Assembly (NCBI RefSeq): GCF_000003815.2
Contig: NC_049980.1
Coordinates: 27,096,990 to 27,160,989 of the forward strand
Reading direction: 5' to 3'
Source: Branchiostoma floridae
Lineage: Eukaryota > Chordata > Leptocardii > Amphioxiformes > Branchiostomatidae
Length of the DNA: 64,000 nucleotides
In this document: in pieces, positions 62,301 to 64,000 of the stretch
Position numbering within the stretch: position 1 is the stretch's first letter
Layout: each line of letters opens with the position of its first letter
Translations under genes and position numbers: made by a program
Notes under the pieces: generated by a model
The model's database searches: none
What the model saw: the letters and a program-made list of their open reading frames with translations, nothing else
What the model was told of the DNA's origin: nothing

Positions 62301-64000
62301 CAGGAGGCCCTGAAAATGCTTGAGGTTCAGATTCTGACAGCGAGTGATGGGACAGACTTTAAGGTACATCATGTTGTCTTGAAGTACAAATGTATACTGC
62401 AGCAATAGTGTGCTAGTAGAGTGCTTCCTTTGCATACAGTAGGTTGGGGTTTGATTCCCAGAACTACATGCTGTCTTTCCAAAGGCTTTTGAAATAGTGC
62501 TGCCCTTCTGCGTTGAGTACAGCACATCTGAAATCATTTTGGTACAGGTCTATGTAAGGTTCTAATACAGAACCAACAGGGCTACCTATAAACCAGTGCT
62601 ACCTGTTGACTCACCCTCTGCTTAAGTTTTATCTGTACGGGTGTCCCTGCAAAGATAGGTGAGGTGCTGAGGAAACTTAGATGGGTACACTCAGGCCAGT
62701 GGTATGTTCTGGCCTGTACCACCAAGTCTTACATATTCATGGCTCTGACAATAAAAATGTTGCTGGTACCACTTACAGCAAGTGTTCCGGCCTCCCCTTG
62801 ACATCTACGATGTCATCATTCACCTCAATCCATGGAACGTTCCACGTCGGTCTGAGGGGGTGGACTACTTGAAGCTCAAAGGCTGCAGGGACGTACCAAC
62901 TGATGGTGGGATGGGACAGGGTAGCAAAGAGATCCTACCTGTGGTAGAGTTTGATCCGGTCCAGATGTATCTTGAGGAATTAGAGGTATTCAAACAGTTC
63001 ACACTATTGGGGAATCTTTTATTGTGGAAAATGTCTCAATTGTCATATTTTATCCACATGACTACTCTCCAAGCAAAGGTTGAGTCGCGTAGATATGGTA
63101 CTTGGTAGTAGTTTGTAAGAGGAGCACCTGTGTAATTTTTCCGACAACTACTATATCTACGCGACTCAGCCTCTGCTTGGAGAGTACATATGACAGCATG
63201 ATGGCAGTTTGGGTTTTTTTTTAATTTGATTACATGAGGAAAATTGTAACGACATTGGTTCTGTTGTTATTTTGCAGGACACATATGGAGATATGGCACT
63301 GTTTTTCCATGACCCCTGTGGAGGTCTTTACATCACGGCACTGTGGAAACCTGCCGCATTCACAGCCAAACCATTCAAGGTAACCTTTTTGTACAATTTC
63401 ACAAAAATAAGCACCATCGTCACATTGTCTTTGATCACAAGATGCCAGTATTCCAATCTGTTTCATCATATAAAAGCTGTTAGTGTTACATCATATAAAA
63501 GCTGTTTTGCTACATGAAGCAGATTTGTTTCGGGTTGTATGGAAATGTTCCTGGCCTAAGATGGTGACTTGTGTTTGGATCTTGAACAGGATGTCTGTCT
63601 GTCTTTTTATTTCACATAGCTGCTTTCCTGATAAAATCTAAGAGCTAAGAAAATAAATTACTGTGGCCTCATGTAGAAACTTAAACAAGGGGAGAAATCT
63701 TGCCTGTAAATGACCATTTTGCCTTTCCACAATTATCTTCCAATCCTCTGTAATTTTTGCGACTGTTTTCATAAAGCCAATCTGTGTCTTATACAGAATA
63801 CCAGCTGTAAAAAGGTTAAAATACAAGTTAAGTACATAGAATTATTTTCAAAATGATAGATGATTAATATTTGTTTTCTAAATCAACTCAAGCTTACTCT
63901 TGCCTTTCTATTCATAGGTTACGACCTTGAATGGCCGTGCGCCTGACCTTGACCAGTCAGGAGAAGACCTGATGATGATTCCAAATGTGGCGGCCATTTT
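47372..64000 (+). CDS. NOL6: Nucleolar protein 6 (Nrap), 3' end cut by window edge
   Basis: Nucleolar scaffold of the small-subunit processome with nucleotidyltransferase-like folds. Exons: 47372-47410, 47973-48126, 48622-48761, 49149-49265, 49547-49726, 50116-50284, 50715-50834, 51274-51434, 51860-51980, 52928-53091, 53571-53686, 54133-54310, 54838-54960, 55982-56130, 57440-57588, 57700-57902, 58425-58542, 59352-59506, 59927-60090, 60613-60765, 61272-61369, 61815-61939, 62274-62363, 62779-62985, 63278-63379, 63918-64000. About 1192 codons are present; human NOL6 is 1146 aa, so only the last few dozen residues are missing. Recognisable blocks: ETENLFQSSLFRMQIEEL, VVGSYLLG, NHRYHRKRALYLA, GFTG-like GCFSGFL, HLNMCADMS, VFRPPLDIYDVI. 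The N-terminus is acidic, with a GAG-repeat Glu run at 48040-48062. Confidence 0.95.
50945..51200 (+). mobile_element. Dispersed element copy in NOL6 intron 7
   Basis: Begins CAGACTGATAGGTTTGATCC and ends near AAGTGTCTTTCCCAAGGGCA. Related to 37914-38165. Confidence 0.55.
51970..52210. repeat. Source copy of duplication spanning NOL6 exon 9 donor
   Basis: The last ten bases of exon 9, its GTAAGC donor and about 230 bp of intron 9 recur 560 bp downstream at 52530-52770. Confidence 0.9.
52248..52400. repeat. Dispersed repeat, copy in NOL6 intron 9
   Basis: Shares GTCACTCTTTGGCATATATA, ATGTTCATTAAATCGGTATA and flanks with 60425-60612 in the same orientation. Confidence 0.85.
52530..52770. repeat. 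Second copy of the exon 9 donor duplication
   Basis: Contains CAGTACTTGGGTAAGCTGAT as at 51971, with small indels further on. It lacks the rest of exon 9, so it is a pseudo-exon end inside intron 9. Confidence 0.9.
55539..55680 (+). mobile_element. tRNA-derived SINE
   Basis: Begins with a tRNA-like head: box A-like GTGGCGCAGCGGCGG and box B GGTTCGAATCC. A tail follows with GTGCCCTTCGGAAAGGCAC and AACACGACTTTCCTCAC. The tail recurs at 21240-21340 and near 8705-8770. In NOL6 intron 13. Confidence 0.8.
55681..55945 (+). mobile_element. Second SINE-like unit abutting the first
   Basis: Box B-like GAGTTCGATCCCGGCC at the left. The body contains CCAGTGGACTAGCCCCTG and TGGCCCAAGGGCTAATG, also found inverted at about 60275-60400 and in part near 18585-18605. 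Confidence 0.65.
56160..56475. repeat. Two-copy tandem duplication in NOL6 intron 14
   Basis: Two units of roughly 150 bp share GGGGCGT, a TACATGGGTTGG stretch, TTTTGGGCCTC and TTGAACTTGACAC. They sit directly before the purine-rich minisatellite. Confidence 0.7.
56559..57251. repeat. Purine-rich 17-19 bp minisatellite in NOL6 intron 14
   Basis: About 37 imperfect copies of a unit such as GCGCGAGAGAGAAACAGGT, alternating with a 17-bp form lacking one GA. One strand is almost all purine plus CpG steps. Open frames of 305 and 264 aa (minus) and 223 and 188 aa (plus) are artefacts of the repeat lacking stops; composition is confined to a few residues and NOL6 exons flank it. Confidence 0.95.
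58627..58838. mobile_element. MITE family A copy, best preserved
   Basis: Ends TACTGTAAATGCA and TGCATTTACAGTA are perfect inverted repeats. The interior holds repeated TTCGCGGT and ACCGCGAA blocks with intact CpGs, suggesting a young copy. In NOL6 intron 17. Confidence 0.9.
60275..60405 (-). mobile_element. Inverted copy of the 55681-55945 element body
   Basis: GACGCATAGGGTGGC, GGGGCTAGTCCACTGGTAG and CTAAGTGCTATG are the reverse complement of parts of 55770-55920. In NOL6 intron 19. Confidence 0.7.
60425..60612. repeat. Dispersed repeat, copy reaching NOL6 exon 20
   Basis: Homologous to 52248-52400. Its right part, GACTTTTTGGATGATCTCCC, ends at the acceptor of exon 20 (60613). Confidence 0.8.
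61010..61065. mobile_element. Degraded MITE family A end
   Basis: Contains AAAACCATCGCAAAG and GATTTACAGT, resembling the right end of family A; in NOL6 intron 20. Confidence 0.45.
61192..61250. mobile_element. Fragment of the AGGGGTG-ended element, inverted
   Basis: AATTTTCTGTACCAATACCC followed by ACCCCTAAT is the reverse complement of the left end at 38168, including the GGTCCA block. In NOL6 intron 20, just before exon 21. Confidence 0.65.
63066..63188. mobile_element. Foldback element in NOL6 intron 24
   Basis: Arms of about 33 bp, starting ACTCTCCAAGCAAAGGTTGA and ending GCCTCTGCTTGGAGAGT, both with a CGCGTAGATAT-type inner segment. Loop of about 55 bp. Confidence 0.85.

Overview
The window is eukaryotic, AT-rich animal DNA with compact multi-exon genes, GT-AG introns and many short interspersed repeats. 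It most likely comes from an invertebrate chordate, and my best guess is a lancelet (Branchiostoma). This is inferred from protein recall and gene order; no database was searched. Exon models were built by hand by matching reading phase and splice sites, and every internal junction was checked for phase.

Layout: five protein-coding genes. (1) A PIAS-family E3 SUMO ligase on the minus strand (CDS about 20004 down to 6589, with alternative 3' exons at 3734-3923 and 1622-1723). (2) Katanin p60 ATPase-like 2 (KATNAL2) on the plus strand, 20507-34831, 15 exons, head-to-head with PIAS across about 500 bp. (3) A C2H2 zinc-finger protein on the plus strand, 38654-42437, 6 coding exons. (4) Arylsulfatase K (ARSK) on the minus strand, 46846-43332, 8 coding exons, convergent with the zinc-finger gene. 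(5) Nucleolar protein 6 (NOL6/Nrap) on the plus strand, starting at 47372, head-to-head with ARSK and running off the right edge, with 26 exons seen.

The five genes do not form a pathway: they cover SUMO ligation, microtubule severing, probable DNA binding, lysosomal sulfate-ester hydrolysis and small-subunit ribosome biogenesis. The structure of interest is the two divergent promoter pairs. PIAS and KATNAL2 are also neighbours in human (PIAS2-KATNAL2, chromosome 18q21.1), which suggests ancient chordate microsynteny.

Non-coding sequence is rich in repeats. There is a 42-bp minisatellite array in a KATNAL2 intron with diverged relatives elsewhere in the window, a purine-rich minisatellite in a NOL6 intron, and 103-bp and 181-bp tandem repeats next to PIAS exons. 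Several families of short inverted-repeat (MITE-like) elements and tRNA-derived SINE-like elements are also present. Several repeats abut or copy splice sites. I saw no CRISPR array, operon, prokaryotic gene or new enzymatic system.
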